Shown here: positions 17,106 through 25,082 of the stretch, in pieces
Layout: each line of letters opens with the position of its first letter
How positions within the stretch are numbered: the first letter of the stretch is position 1
Virus record (IMG/VR): IMGVR_UViG_3300049893_000788
Span: 1-33,546 of that record
Reading direction: 5' to 3' (one strand)
Length of the DNA stretch: 33,546 nucleotides
Origin: a virus
The notes under the pieces: model-generated
Seen by the model: only the letters and a program-made list of their open reading frames with translations
Databases searched by the model: none
Told to the model about the DNA's origin: nothing
Program-made: the position numbers and the translations under genes

Positions 17106-18548
17106 TTAATAAGTAATATCTGGAATTAATTCACAAGCACTTAATGGGTTCTTCAACATAATACCTTGCGTAGCTTGGCAATACATTTCATATCCATCAA
17201 CAGGAGAAGCTCCCATACCACCATTTTGAGGACCAAAAGGTGTAGTTGAACCTGGAACATACCATTTAATTTCTGAACGTCCTTTAGGAGCTACTTTCTG
17301 AATGTTTGGCTCACCATTAGTTGTTCCAATATTGAAGATAGTCATACGATAGTTCTCAGTATAACCTCCATCAGGATGCTCCATACGGTGCAATACTGCA
17401 TCATCATACTGTGGCATATGAGCTACAGTAATCTTGATACCTTGAGGTCCTAAGAACTGCTTGTATTGGCCTCCTAATGTCTTGTTCTGACCTGCGCCTT
17501 TAATACGCTCAGTATCTCCAAGAGGAATTAATACTCCAATCTTATCTTCAATTAATTTGTGGAATTGAATCATACCACGCTCACCTGTTAGAATTAAGAA
17601 TTCACGCTCATCTTCAGGTAAAATGTTAATAGACAAGTTAGTCATAACTTCTAACAAATAATCTAATGTTAGAGTATTATAGTAAAACTTGTATGTCGGA
17701 GAGATTTGCTCACGTAAACCTGCACCTTGCTTAATAGGGAATCCATTAGGAGCTTTTTGAGTGAAAGTACCATCAGCATTGCTGTTTAATGTAGAGTACA
17801 TTAATTGGTTAGCTTTCTCCTTAGCCCATTGGAAGTTAAATTCCATCTCTTGCCATTTAGTCCAAACAGTTACAGATTTTCCTTCTGAACCTGTCATCTT
17901 AATTAACAAAGGACGGTCTTGCATATTTCCAGGTACTACATACTTCTTAGATAAAGTAGAGAACTGGTTACGCATTTCAAACATTGAGCTGAATTGAGTC
18001 TCACCATATTGGTCATTCAACGTGTTTGTAACTGAGTTATACAACTTAGCTACTTTACGTCCTGCACGAAGTAATTCAGTAGGAGTAAAATAAGTTGCAT
18101 CAGCACGCATGTGACGAACAGTATACACCCAATTTGTACCATCAGGGCGACCATCATCTTCAATACGTACTCCATGATCTACATCATCAAAAGATACATA
18201 GTCAGAAGCTACAAAGAACTTTTCAGCTAATGTAATTTCATAAGTAACTTTACCTAATCCAGGAGTTGGATTTGATGAAGGACCAGAAACAATAGTAATA
18301 GCACGACGGCTATCACCTTTTAACATCCACTTATATTCACCATCATGATCAAACAATTTAGTAGGGTATTTAGAAAGGAAAGAATCCAATCCAATATAAC
18401 CCATACGGTTGAATACTTCAGTTACAATATCTGAAGCTAATTGTACGTCATTTTGGTAAATAGCGTATAAGTGGTTTTCAGTAGTTAAGCCAGCCCAAGA
18501 CTTAGCATAACTAACCTGCAAGGAATTTAATTTTTGAGTTGCAGCCAT
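17106..18548 (-). CDS. Major capsid protein, 480 aa
   Basis: HK97-fold-type major capsid candidate. The N-terminus (SLQVSYAKSWAGLTTENHLYAI) resembles other crAss-like MCPs I know. The sequence is soluble and even in composition, with GLREQISPTYKFYYNTLTLDYLLEVM and LTGERGMIQFHKLIEDKIG segments of the kind found in the P-domain and A-domain. It follows an acidic, coiled-coil scaffold-like gene by 25 bases and precedes the capsid-associated 293-aa gene, which is the classical scaffold-MCP order. Codon use here is noticeably less AT-skewed at third positions (e.g. cac, cgt, ctc) than its neighbours, as expected for the most abundant virion protein. High confidence. Confidence 0.88.
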   Translation of the reverse strand: MAATQKLNSLQVSYAKSWAGLTTENHLYAIYQNDVQLASDIVTEVFNRMGYIGLDSFLSKYPTKLFDHDGEYKWMLKGDSRRAITIVSGPSSNPTPGLGKVTYEITLAEKFFVASDYVSFDDVDHGVRIEDDGRPDGTNWVYTVRHMRADATYFTPTELLRAGRKVAKLYNSVTNTLNDQYGETQFSSMFEMRNQFSTLSKKYVVPGNMQDRPLLIKMTGSEGKSVTVWTKWQEMEFNFQWAKEKANQLMYSTLNSNADGTFTQKAPNGFPIKQGAGLREQISPTYKFYYNTLTLDYLLEVMTNLSINILPEDEREFLILTGERGMIQFHKLIEDKIGVLIPLGDTERIKGAGQNKTLGGQYKQFLGPQGIKITVAHMPQYDDAVLHRMEHPDGGYTENYRMTIFNIGTTNGEPNIQKVAPKGRSEIKWYVPGSTTPFGPQNGGMGASPVDGYEMYCQATQGIMLKNPLSACELIPDITY

Positions 18549-18573
18549 TTAACAATTTAATTTAAGTTAGTAA

Positions 18574-19644
18574 TTAGAATTTATAAGATTTTTTAGACTG
18601 GTCAATTGCCTTTTTGATAACTGACATATCTATTTTATTATTTTTAGAACTAGTATTTTCAGTATTGATAATACTTTTAGTTTTTTGTGCGGCTTTAGTA
18701 TAAGCTTTTCTTTCTACTGCATCTAGTTTACCTTCTAGTTGCATTACAAATTGAGCTACTGCAAGCTGCATTTCTTTAGAAGACATTCTATTTTCAAGTT
18801 CTGTACGACCATTTCTATCTCTACGAGTAATAGCCATAAATAACTTTTCTTTATCCTGTCTTTGAAGAGGTACACCAGGGATAAATCCTTCTGCTGTATC
18901 TATATCTTTTTTAAGCTGATTAATTTGAGCATTGTATTGCTGTTGTGCAGCTAATTGTCTTTGCTCAGCTTCATAACCTAATTGTTGCTGATAAGAATAC
19001 TCATATTTCTTAAGTTTCTTAAGAGCTACTTTAGCTTCTTTCTCTAATAATAAACCATCTTTATAAGAATCAATCTTCTCTTTAATTTCTTCAGGGTCAT
19101 GGTCTTGTAAAGCAAGCCATTGTCCTACTAAATTTTCTTGAAGGCCTTCATCTTCTTTTAGTATTTCATCATTAATAGAAGCAAAAGATTCTTGACGAGC
19201 TTTAGAATTAAGTAAATCATTTAATGGAACACCTCTCATGTACCCATCTGCTAAATACTTAATCTCATCAGGCAAAGCATTAAATGCTTCAGCTTTTACT
19301 TTTTCAAAGAACTTATCTCTAAAGTAATCCTCAGAGGATTGAAAGTCTTTCTCATCATAATCAAAGATTCCTAATTCATGGGCCCATTTAGCAATTTCTC
19401 GCAATGAATCTCCATCTTCAGAACCTTCATTATTTTCAGAACTTTCAGAGCTTGGAGAATCCTCCATCTCTACTTCTTCATTAGGGTCAAAAGTATCAAT
19501 ACTTTCAACCTCTTGTAAGGCTGCTTCTTCAAGCTCATCCTTACTTTCTTTTTCTACCTTTTCCTCGAAGCTTTCAATACTTTCTACTTCAGGAATTGTA
19601 ATCTTGTCTAATACAGACAAATCTAATTTAGTCTCTTGATTCAT
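18574..19644 (-). CDS. Scaffold-like acidic coiled-coil protein, 356 aa
   Basis: The N-terminal 85 residues are extremely acidic with repeated VESIESFEE / VESIDTFDP phrases and a Glu/Ser run. The middle and C-terminal parts are helical and coiled-coil-like, with Lys/Glu/Gln (EAKVALKKLKKYEYSYQQQLGYEAEQRQLAAQQQ) and a basic end (KKAIDQSKKSYKF). This acidic-start, basic-end layout just upstream of the MCP gene is that of internal scaffolding proteins, which guide capsid assembly by binding MCP with the basic C-terminus. The start at 19644 follows a promoter-like site. No protease domain is visible, so scaffold removal would need another protein or exit without cleavage. Confidence 0.7.
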   Translation of the reverse strand: MNQETKLDLSVLDKITIPEVESIESFEEKVEKESKDELEEAALQEVESIDTFDPNEEVEMEDSPSSESSENNEGSEDGDSLREIAKWAHELGIFDYDEKDFQSSEDYFRDKFFEKVKAEAFNALPDEIKYLADGYMRGVPLNDLLNSKARQESFASINDEILKEDEGLQENLVGQWLALQDHDPEEIKEKIDSYKDGLLLEKEAKVALKKLKKYEYSYQQQLGYEAEQRQLAAQQQYNAQINQLKKDIDTAEGFIPGVPLQRQDKEKLFMAITRRDRNGRTELENRMSSKEMQLAVAQFVMQLEGKLDAVERKAYTKAAQKTKSIINTENTSSKNNKIDMSVIKKAIDQSKKSYKF

Positions 19645-19688
19645 ATTTATTTTTCTTTACAACTTACAACTTCACCTATGAAGACACA

Positions 19689-19720
19689 CAAAAATAATTT
19701 TACTATACATCTTTAAACAA
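19689..19720 (-). promoter_or_regulatory. Bacteroidota-type promoter for scaffold/MCP operon
   Basis: Minus strand: TTG (19720-19718) then 21 bases then TATTTTTG (19696-19689), fitting the -33/-7 pattern TTG/TAnnTTTG. The -33 context CTATTGTTTAA is also found before portal. The likely start is about 5-7 bases below 19689, giving a 5' leader of about 35-40 nt before the ATG at 19644. Confidence 0.65.
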
Positions 19721-19761
19721 TAGTTAGCTTAACTTTTTTATGAGTCTCTATAGCATTTTAT

Positions 19762-19914
19762 CTATTTACCTTGACCACGGTATGATTTTTTGTAATTTTT
19801 AGAAGCTTTTAAACCACTTGTATTCTTTTTACTATGGACTCCTGGTCTTCTTTTTTTAGCTTTCTTCTTATATGAAGAAATGTTAGTTTTACTACTTGTA
19901 GCTTTTTTTGCCAT
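19762..19914 (-). CDS. Small basic protein, 50 aa
   Basis: Open frame of 51 codons starting at ATG 19914-19912 and ending TAG 19764-19762. The ATG overlaps the TAA of the upstream 466-aa gene (TAATG), a translational coupling arrangement. The protein is very basic: Lys/Arg throughout, with RRPGVHSKK and KNYKKSYRGQG, a pattern I recall in small proteins of crAss-like capsid modules. No hydrophobic segments. A nucleic-acid-binding or capsid-interior role is plausible from charge, but unproven. Confidence 0.7.
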   Translation of the reverse strand: MAKKATSSKTNISSYKKKAKKRRPGVHSKKNTSGLKASKNYKKSYRGQGK

Positions 19915-21314
19915 TATCTTATTTCTCTAAATTTAATTGATGCGTAACATATTTGTGTACCACTTAATGAAGTAGCTTTTAAGGTTAATGTACCTAAAGA
20001 CCTAACAGCTCCTGCTTGATTTAATGTAATTGGATACCTAGACACAATAGCTGTATTAGTAACAGCTTTAGCACTTCCTGAAGATGCTATATAACCTCCA
20101 TCTATGATTATACTAGGACTACCACTTAATGTACCTGCTACATTATATTCAGAACTTGAATAAGTAGTATTAACATTATTATATGTAGTAGTTCCACTAA
20201 TAGCTTGCCCTAAACATAGTTGCCATTGTACAGGTTGATTACCTGCATTATAAACTTCTACATCTATATAAGCTACTCTTGTTCTATTAGGTTTTCCATT
20301 AAATGTAGTTTTAGGTCTAAGACTTAACATATGTGTACCACCTGTACCTACACTAACTGCGCCAGTATCTTGTTGAAATGTATAACCAAATACATTTATA
20401 TCTTCTGTACCTCCTTCTGATATTACAGCAGAACAAATAAAATTCATTGTAGTACTAACTGTATTAGTACAAGTCATTCCGCATCTTACAGGAAGATTAG
20501 CTGTTTGAATATATGGATAAGCAGAAAGATTTGCATGAAGAAACTCATGACAATAAACAATACTACCTCCTATATCAAATCCTACTCTAACTCTACCTGC
20601 ATATAATGCTTGTATATCTATAACAAGAATTTGTGTTCTAGCTATATCAAGAGTTACACCACTTAATCCTGTACCATCTAATGGATCTAAATTCCAATCT
20701 GCTTGAACAACTGTCTCATCTCCTAAAGTAGTATCAGAATAAAGAGTAAATTGATTTATACCTCCATTTACTTGAAATTCTATACCATTATTACCATCTG
20801 AATATCCTGCAAACTTTAATACATTAGTTACAGCTTCTATCATATTAAAAGTTACAAAGATTAATTGAGACCTACCTGGTTGATAAGGTAAGTACTCAAA
20901 ACTTTGCATATAAGCTTTTCCTCCTGTTGGAGTAGAACTAAAAGTCATTAAAGCACATCTATTAGTAGCATCATGTGTTATAGTAGCACCTAAACCACTT
21001 ACAAGTTGTTCTAATAAAATAGGAGCTAAGTCATAAGTAAGTTGAGAATTAAATAAAATTAAAGGGTTACTTACTCTTAATCTACTAAACGCATCTAAAT
21101 TTGCAGAGTCTGCTAAAATAACATCATTTGTAATTGTAGATGTAATATTAGTTGTAGTAGTATTATCTATTGTATTAGTAGTTGTAGTAGCATTTTGTAC
21201 TTTAGTTAACCTACCTTCTTTAGTGCCTACATATACTTCTCCATTAGTATCAACATATTTATAGTTGTACTTAGCTTGTTTATTAACATGTATATTAGAT
21301 AATACTGGACCCAT
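19914..21314 (-). CDS. Head-fibre/appendage protein with DAFSRLRVS domain, 466 aa
   Basis: After a linker of Thr/Asn repeats (41-65), residues 74-84 read DAFSRLRVSNP, followed by LILFNSQLTYD and, at about 130-145, YLPYQPGRSQLIFVTF. This combination marks a family of beta-sandwich virion appendage proteins in many phages. The rest is beta-rich, Gly/Thr-rich. Downstream it is coupled (TAATG) to the 50-aa basic gene; upstream lies the 287-aa beta protein, 9 bases away. Likely displayed on the capsid or collar and possibly a carbohydrate-binding element. Family level: good; partner unknown. Confidence 0.72.
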   Translation of the reverse strand: MGPVLSNIHVNKQAKYNYKYVDTNGEVYVGTKEGRLTKVQNATTTTNTIDNTTTTNITSTITNDVILADSANLDAFSRLRVSNPLILFNSQLTYDLAPILLEQLVSGLGATITHDATNRCALMTFSSTPTGGKAYMQSFEYLPYQPGRSQLIFVTFNMIEAVTNVLKFAGYSDGNNGIEFQVNGGINQFTLYSDTTLGDETVVQADWNLDPLDGTGLSGVTLDIARTQILVIDIQALYAGRVRVGFDIGGSIVYCHEFLHANLSAYPYIQTANLPVRCGMTCTNTVSTTMNFICSAVISEGGTEDINVFGYTFQQDTGAVSVGTGGTHMLSLRPKTTFNGKPNRTRVAYIDVEVYNAGNQPVQWQLCLGQAISGTTTYNNVNTTYSSSEYNVAGTLSGSPSIIIDGGYIASSGSAKAVTNTAIVSRYPITLNQAGAVRSLGTLTLKATSLSGTQICYASIKFREIR

Positions 21315-21323
21315 AATTATTCA

Positions 21324-22187
21324 TTATTGATCTACTACTTTTATAGTAGCAGATGCTATAAGTTGAGGACTTACATTATTATATATGTCTAAAGTTGCTG
21401 AATCAAAACTTCCATTAACATAAGGACTAGTTTTAAATACAGCAAAAGTAAGAAAATCTCCATTTGCTACACTAATAAGTGTACCACTACCTGGTGTAAC
21501 AATTTCAGTAAAAGCTGGAGTAAATGCATCAGGTGTAGTTGTTTGGCCACTTAAAATAGTAGAACCTGTTCCAGTAATACCAGAATAATTTTTAGCATAA
21601 AATACTCTAGGTAAACTTACACCAGAAGTTAAATACCAATTTAAATAAACATAAGCAGTAGGACTCGCAGGTAAATTACTTATTTGAACAGTTTGTAATG
21701 TATAATTATACACCCCTCCTGTTCTACTGCAACCAATTTGTCCGGAAAAGATTGGAGTTACAAAAGGTCCTGCTGTTATAGTAACTGTATCTAAAAGTGT
21801 ATCATTATTAGAAGCATTATAAACTGTAACATCTCTAGATACTTCTGCTGGTCCTAATCTAAACCACATATAAGTATTTTTATTTACAGTTATAGTAAAA
21901 TCTAAAGATGTATATGTAGTTATAGTAGCACCTCCTGCTAAACTAGGATCATTAATACTATTAGTAATAACTCGAAAAGTACCATTACCATTTGTAAGAA
22001 ATGGATTTTGTTGGATATTACTTGATACTATTCTTAAGTTTACAGTTGATTGAGTCTGTGCCCAAGTTATAAGACCTGAACTTGTAGTAGTAGTATTAAT
22101 TGCAGTAGCATTAGGCCAATTAACAGCACTTAATGAAATTGGAGTAACTGCTGCTCCATTAGGGTGCATAAATCCTATTTTAAACAT
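21324..22187 (-). CDS. Beta-rich head-appendage protein, 287 aa
   Basis: Thr/Asn/Ser-rich protein made almost entirely of beta-type stretches, with several Ig-like cores (TVNLRIVSSN; VNKNTYMWFRLGP; YNYTLQTVQISNL; AYVYLNWYLTSG; GDFLTFAVFKTSP). No membrane segment, signal peptide or catalytic motif. Placed between the 120-aa and 466-aa appendage genes in the block between portal and MCP, where crAss-like phages keep head-fibre genes. Probably a virion surface or fibre-stem protein; I do not recognise the family. Confidence 0.6.
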   Translation of the reverse strand: MFKIGFMHPNGAAVTPISLSAVNWPNATAINTTTTSSGLITWAQTQSTVNLRIVSSNIQQNPFLTNGNGTFRVITNSINDPSLAGGATITTYTSLDFTITVNKNTYMWFRLGPAEVSRDVTVYNASNNDTLLDTVTITAGPFVTPIFSGQIGCSRTGGVYNYTLQTVQISNLPASPTAYVYLNWYLTSGVSLPRVFYAKNYSGITGTGSTILSGQTTTPDAFTPAFTEIVTPGSGTLISVANGDFLTFAVFKTSPYVNGSFDSATLDIYNNVSPQLIASATIKVVDQ

Positions 22188-22193
22188 AGCTTA

Positions 22194-22556
22194 TTATGAT
22201 AAATCTCCTGTTAAAAACCACTCAGTATCTGATATTTTTATTATGGTAGCACCAGTATATTGGTTAGTTAAATTTAAAGTGCCTCCTTTACTACGAATAA
22301 AACTATTAGAACCTGCTGCAAAAGTTACAGTATTAGCACCTCCACTTAAACGTACAAAATCAATTTGTGAGCCAATAGGTATACTAAGAGCAGCTAAAGT
22401 AACAGTAATAGGTGCAGTTGGGTTTAATAAAAGTACAAAACCTTTATCTTCATTAGTTATAGTATAAGTAGTACTAGTTACAGTTTTTAAATAATTTACT
22501 CCACGTTTAGGATCTACTTTAGGATAATCACGTGTTTTGGTGGTAGATAAACTCAT
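22194..22556 (-). CDS. Small head-fibre / decoration protein, 120 aa
   Basis: Pattern of a trimeric beta-prism or decoration domain: TYTITNEDKGFVLLLNPTAP, ITVTLAALSIPIGSQIDFVRL, NTVTFAAGS, and closing GATIIKISDTEWFLTGDL. The phrase 'DkG ... ItvTLp ... Gs-x-I-x-F-x-R ... W-x-L-x-G-D-L' recurs in phage fibre-head proteins. Start overlaps the 3' end of the portal gene by 4 bases, so it is translated right after portal. It may cap or decorate the capsid. Confidence 0.68.
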   Translation of the reverse strand: MSLSTTKTRDYPKVDPKRGVNYLKTVTSTTYTITNEDKGFVLLLNPTAPITVTLAALSIPIGSQIDFVRLSGGANTVTFAAGSNSFIRSKGGTLNLTNQYTGATIIKISDTEWFLTGDLS

Positions 22557-25024
22557 TTCTTATCGTATTTATTTTTATTTGTTTTAGCAACTCTTAAAGC
22601 TGTCTCAGCTTTCATTTTTTCAACCCTTTCTCTAGATTGAATTTCTTTTTCTTTTATACTTAATTCTTGTTTAGCTAAAGTCTCTTCCTTAGCAATTTTC
22701 ATTCTTTCTGTCTCAAGCTTCATCTTTTCTGTAAAAGATTTAGACATTTCAGATTGTTGCTTAAGTGCATGATTAGCTATTTCCATAGGGTCAGGAATTT
22801 GATTCATGTTTAAATCTAATTCTTGTTGACGTGCATATACTCCTATTTCTGCAACTTGAATCTTAGTTTGATTATTTGTATCTGTAATATACTGTTGCAT
22901 TTGCATATCTTCTTGATGCATTTGTTGTTGTGCAGCAATTTGTTGCTGTTGCATCTGAGCTTGTTGCTCTTGTTGAGCTTGCTGCTGTTGCATCTTCTCA
23001 TCATAGTAAGCTTTAAGAGTAGCACGAATTTCAGATACAGATTCTGTAGTATAAATATCTGCAATTTGATGAAATGCCATTTGATCATTTTGAAGAGCAA
23101 ACTTCATATGTTCTTTCATAGCTTGGAACACTTCCATGTCCTTATTATCATCAGTTACAAACACTCCATAATCTGCATTATTAAATTCTTCTCCATCTAC
23201 CTGAAACATAACAGTCTGTAAATCATCTGTTACATATTGTAATGTTTTACTACCATCTTTATATACATCTTTAGCTACTTCAAGTAAAGCCTCACATACA
23301 TCCAACTTAGTTAAGTTGTGCATTCTAAATAAATCCTCAGTAACTAAAGAAGATTGAGTAATACTTCTTTCTACATTACCTACTAATTCTTGATTAGAAA
23401 TAGCACCTAGACGTTGTGGAGGAACACCTGCAGTATTTTGAATTTTTCTTTCAATTTCTTGAAGAAGATTAATATTAAATTGAATGTAACTACCCATTTC
23501 AAGATTTAACTCTTTATTCTGAGTAGACATGTTCTGATTAATACCCATACGCTTGTTACCCTCATTCATAGAGTTAACAAAACCTACACGCATTGCACGA
23601 GCATAGTACATCCACTTATCTATTTCCCAACCATCAGGTATCATAGATACATCTAACAAAGCAATTCTACCTATATTAGTAGCTAATGCTAATTCTGTAT
23701 CATACCAAATAATAAAGTATAAGTAAATCCAAGGAACTAAACGGTCCATAAGACTTGTACTTTGAGTATTTGTAGCAGAACACATTCTACCAAAATAACC
23801 AGACTTACATTTAGACATGTTATCCATAGATCTAAATTGTTGTGGTCTACGACGTATCATTGGTTCAATGTACATATCCATACCAATACGTACACCTTCC
23901 CAATATTCAGATACCCAATACCACTCAACTCTTTGCATAGGATCTTTTTTATCCCATTTAAAAGCCTCATCTACTGTAAAACTTTGCTCGTCTCCAGTTT
24001 GTGGGTCTATGTAATAAAAAGTACCTATTTTTCTAAATGACTTCCATCTAACTCTGTATACAGGAATTCTATCAATAAAACTCTCTTGATTTTGAAAGTG
24101 ATAGATTGTTTCTACCTCTTTAATAGTAAGAGGATTGATTACCTGGTTTCCAGGAATACCACTTGGGTAATAGTTCTCAAGCTCATCAATTTGTTCAGGA
24201 GTAAGTACCTCATAAAATTCATCAATGATTTGATTAACTGTTAGATAATTTTCTTCTAAGATTTGGTCACATTCTTCAATAGAATCATTATTCTCACCAA
24301 TCTTAAAAAATACTTGTAGAGGATTTACACGAATTACTTTAGCTTCTCCTGCTACTTCTTCTACTCTATAAAACTCTTCACCTGCAATTAACCAATCTTT
24401 CCAACCTGCAGCAAACTTATCTTTAAGTCTTTCATGCTTCTTATAATAAGTTAAAAACTTCTCAGCCGTAATTTCACGCATATCTTTAGCAGACATTTGT
24501 GCAGCTTTAATTACATCTTCAGGAGTAGGAATTTCTTGAGGCTCTTCACCTTTTTGCTTAGCTTCTTCAGCAGCAGCTTGAGCATCTTGAGTTAAATAAT
24601 CGTATAAATTTTGAACAATAATTTGTTTTAACTTATCTTCTTTTTCTGTAATTGCAGTATCATTAACTACTTTTACAATAGGGTTAAAAAACCTTTTATG
24701 TTCTTCTCCAAACAATACATTAAATATAGGAAATAGTACATCATATGGTTGTAAAGTAGCAGGTAACTGAAACTTATTAGGCTGATTTTTACCTAAATTA
24801 AAAGGATTAGTTACATGCTCAAAATGAGTAATATCTATCTTATTATTTAATAAGTCATAATTTCTTTTGCGCTCTGTTACAGAACGTCTTCTTTGTGAAT
24901 CTTTACCTTTAGTAGATGCAATAATTGCATCAACGCATTTGTGCTTCCATTCAAGAGTTTCCTTGACTTCACGAAGCACTTTTTGCCTTGGTAATATGAC
25001 CCTATCTTGATATACTACTTCCAT
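22553..25024 (-). CDS. Portal protein, 823 aa
   Basis: Large portal candidate: first gene after TerL in the packaging order, with its own promoter-like site. The N-terminal region is basic with a helical clip/wing-like part (EKDEKLKQIIVQNLYDYLTQDAQAAAEEAK), a core with beta stretches (VIRVNPLQVFFKIGENN; IYHFQNQESFIDRIPVYRVRW), and a long C-terminal Gln-rich coiled coil (about 695-823: EQQAQMQQQQIAAQQQ) ending in Lys-rich helices. Such Gln-rich barrels fit the extended internal barrel of P22-type portals. Twelve subunits would form the DNA gate between capsid and neck. No enzyme motif. Length is at the large end of portal proteins, as in crAss-like phages. Confidence 0.85.
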   Translation of the reverse strand: MEVVYQDRVILPRQKVLREVKETLEWKHKCVDAIIASTKGKDSQRRRSVTERKRNYDLLNNKIDITHFEHVTNPFNLGKNQPNKFQLPATLQPYDVLFPIFNVLFGEEHKRFFNPIVKVVNDTAITEKEDKLKQIIVQNLYDYLTQDAQAAAEEAKQKGEEPQEIPTPEDVIKAAQMSAKDMREITAEKFLTYYKKHERLKDKFAAGWKDWLIAGEEFYRVEEVAGEAKVIRVNPLQVFFKIGENNDSIEECDQILEENYLTVNQIIDEFYEVLTPEQIDELENYYPSGIPGNQVINPLTIKEVETIYHFQNQESFIDRIPVYRVRWKSFRKIGTFYYIDPQTGDEQSFTVDEAFKWDKKDPMQRVEWYWVSEYWEGVRIGMDMYIEPMIRRRPQQFRSMDNMSKCKSGYFGRMCSATNTQSTSLMDRLVPWIYLYFIIWYDTELALATNIGRIALLDVSMIPDGWEIDKWMYYARAMRVGFVNSMNEGNKRMGINQNMSTQNKELNLEMGSYIQFNINLLQEIERKIQNTAGVPPQRLGAISNQELVGNVERSITQSSLVTEDLFRMHNLTKLDVCEALLEVAKDVYKDGSKTLQYVTDDLQTVMFQVDGEEFNNADYGVFVTDDNKDMEVFQAMKEHMKFALQNDQMAFHQIADIYTTESVSEIRATLKAYYDEKMQQQQAQQEQQAQMQQQQIAAQQQMHQEDMQMQQYITDTNNQTKIQVAEIGVYARQQELDLNMNQIPDPMEIANHALKQQSEMSKSFTEKMKLETERMKIAKEETLAKQELSIKEKEIQSRERVEKMKAETALRVAKTNKNKYDKK

Positions 25025-25047
25025 TTGAATCTAATTAGCCTAAACTA

Positions 25048-25078
25048 CAAACTTATTTTTTTAAATTTCATTAAACAA
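25048..25078 (-). promoter_or_regulatory. Bacteroidota-type promoter upstream of portal
   Basis: Minus strand: TTG (25078-25076), 20 bases, TAAGTTTG (25055-25048), an exact TAnnTTTG. The -33 context is CTATTGTTTAA, shared with the scaffold/MCP promoter. The expected start about 5-7 bases downstream leaves a short leader before ATG 25024. Lies in the only gap between TerL and portal. Confidence 0.7.
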
Positions 25079-25082
25079 TAGA

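Noticed and set aside
22823-23221. Plus- and minus-strand frames overlapping the Gln-rich part of the portal gene
   Set aside because: They are Leu- or Lys-rich shadows of the CAA/CAG repeats that encode the portal coiled coil.
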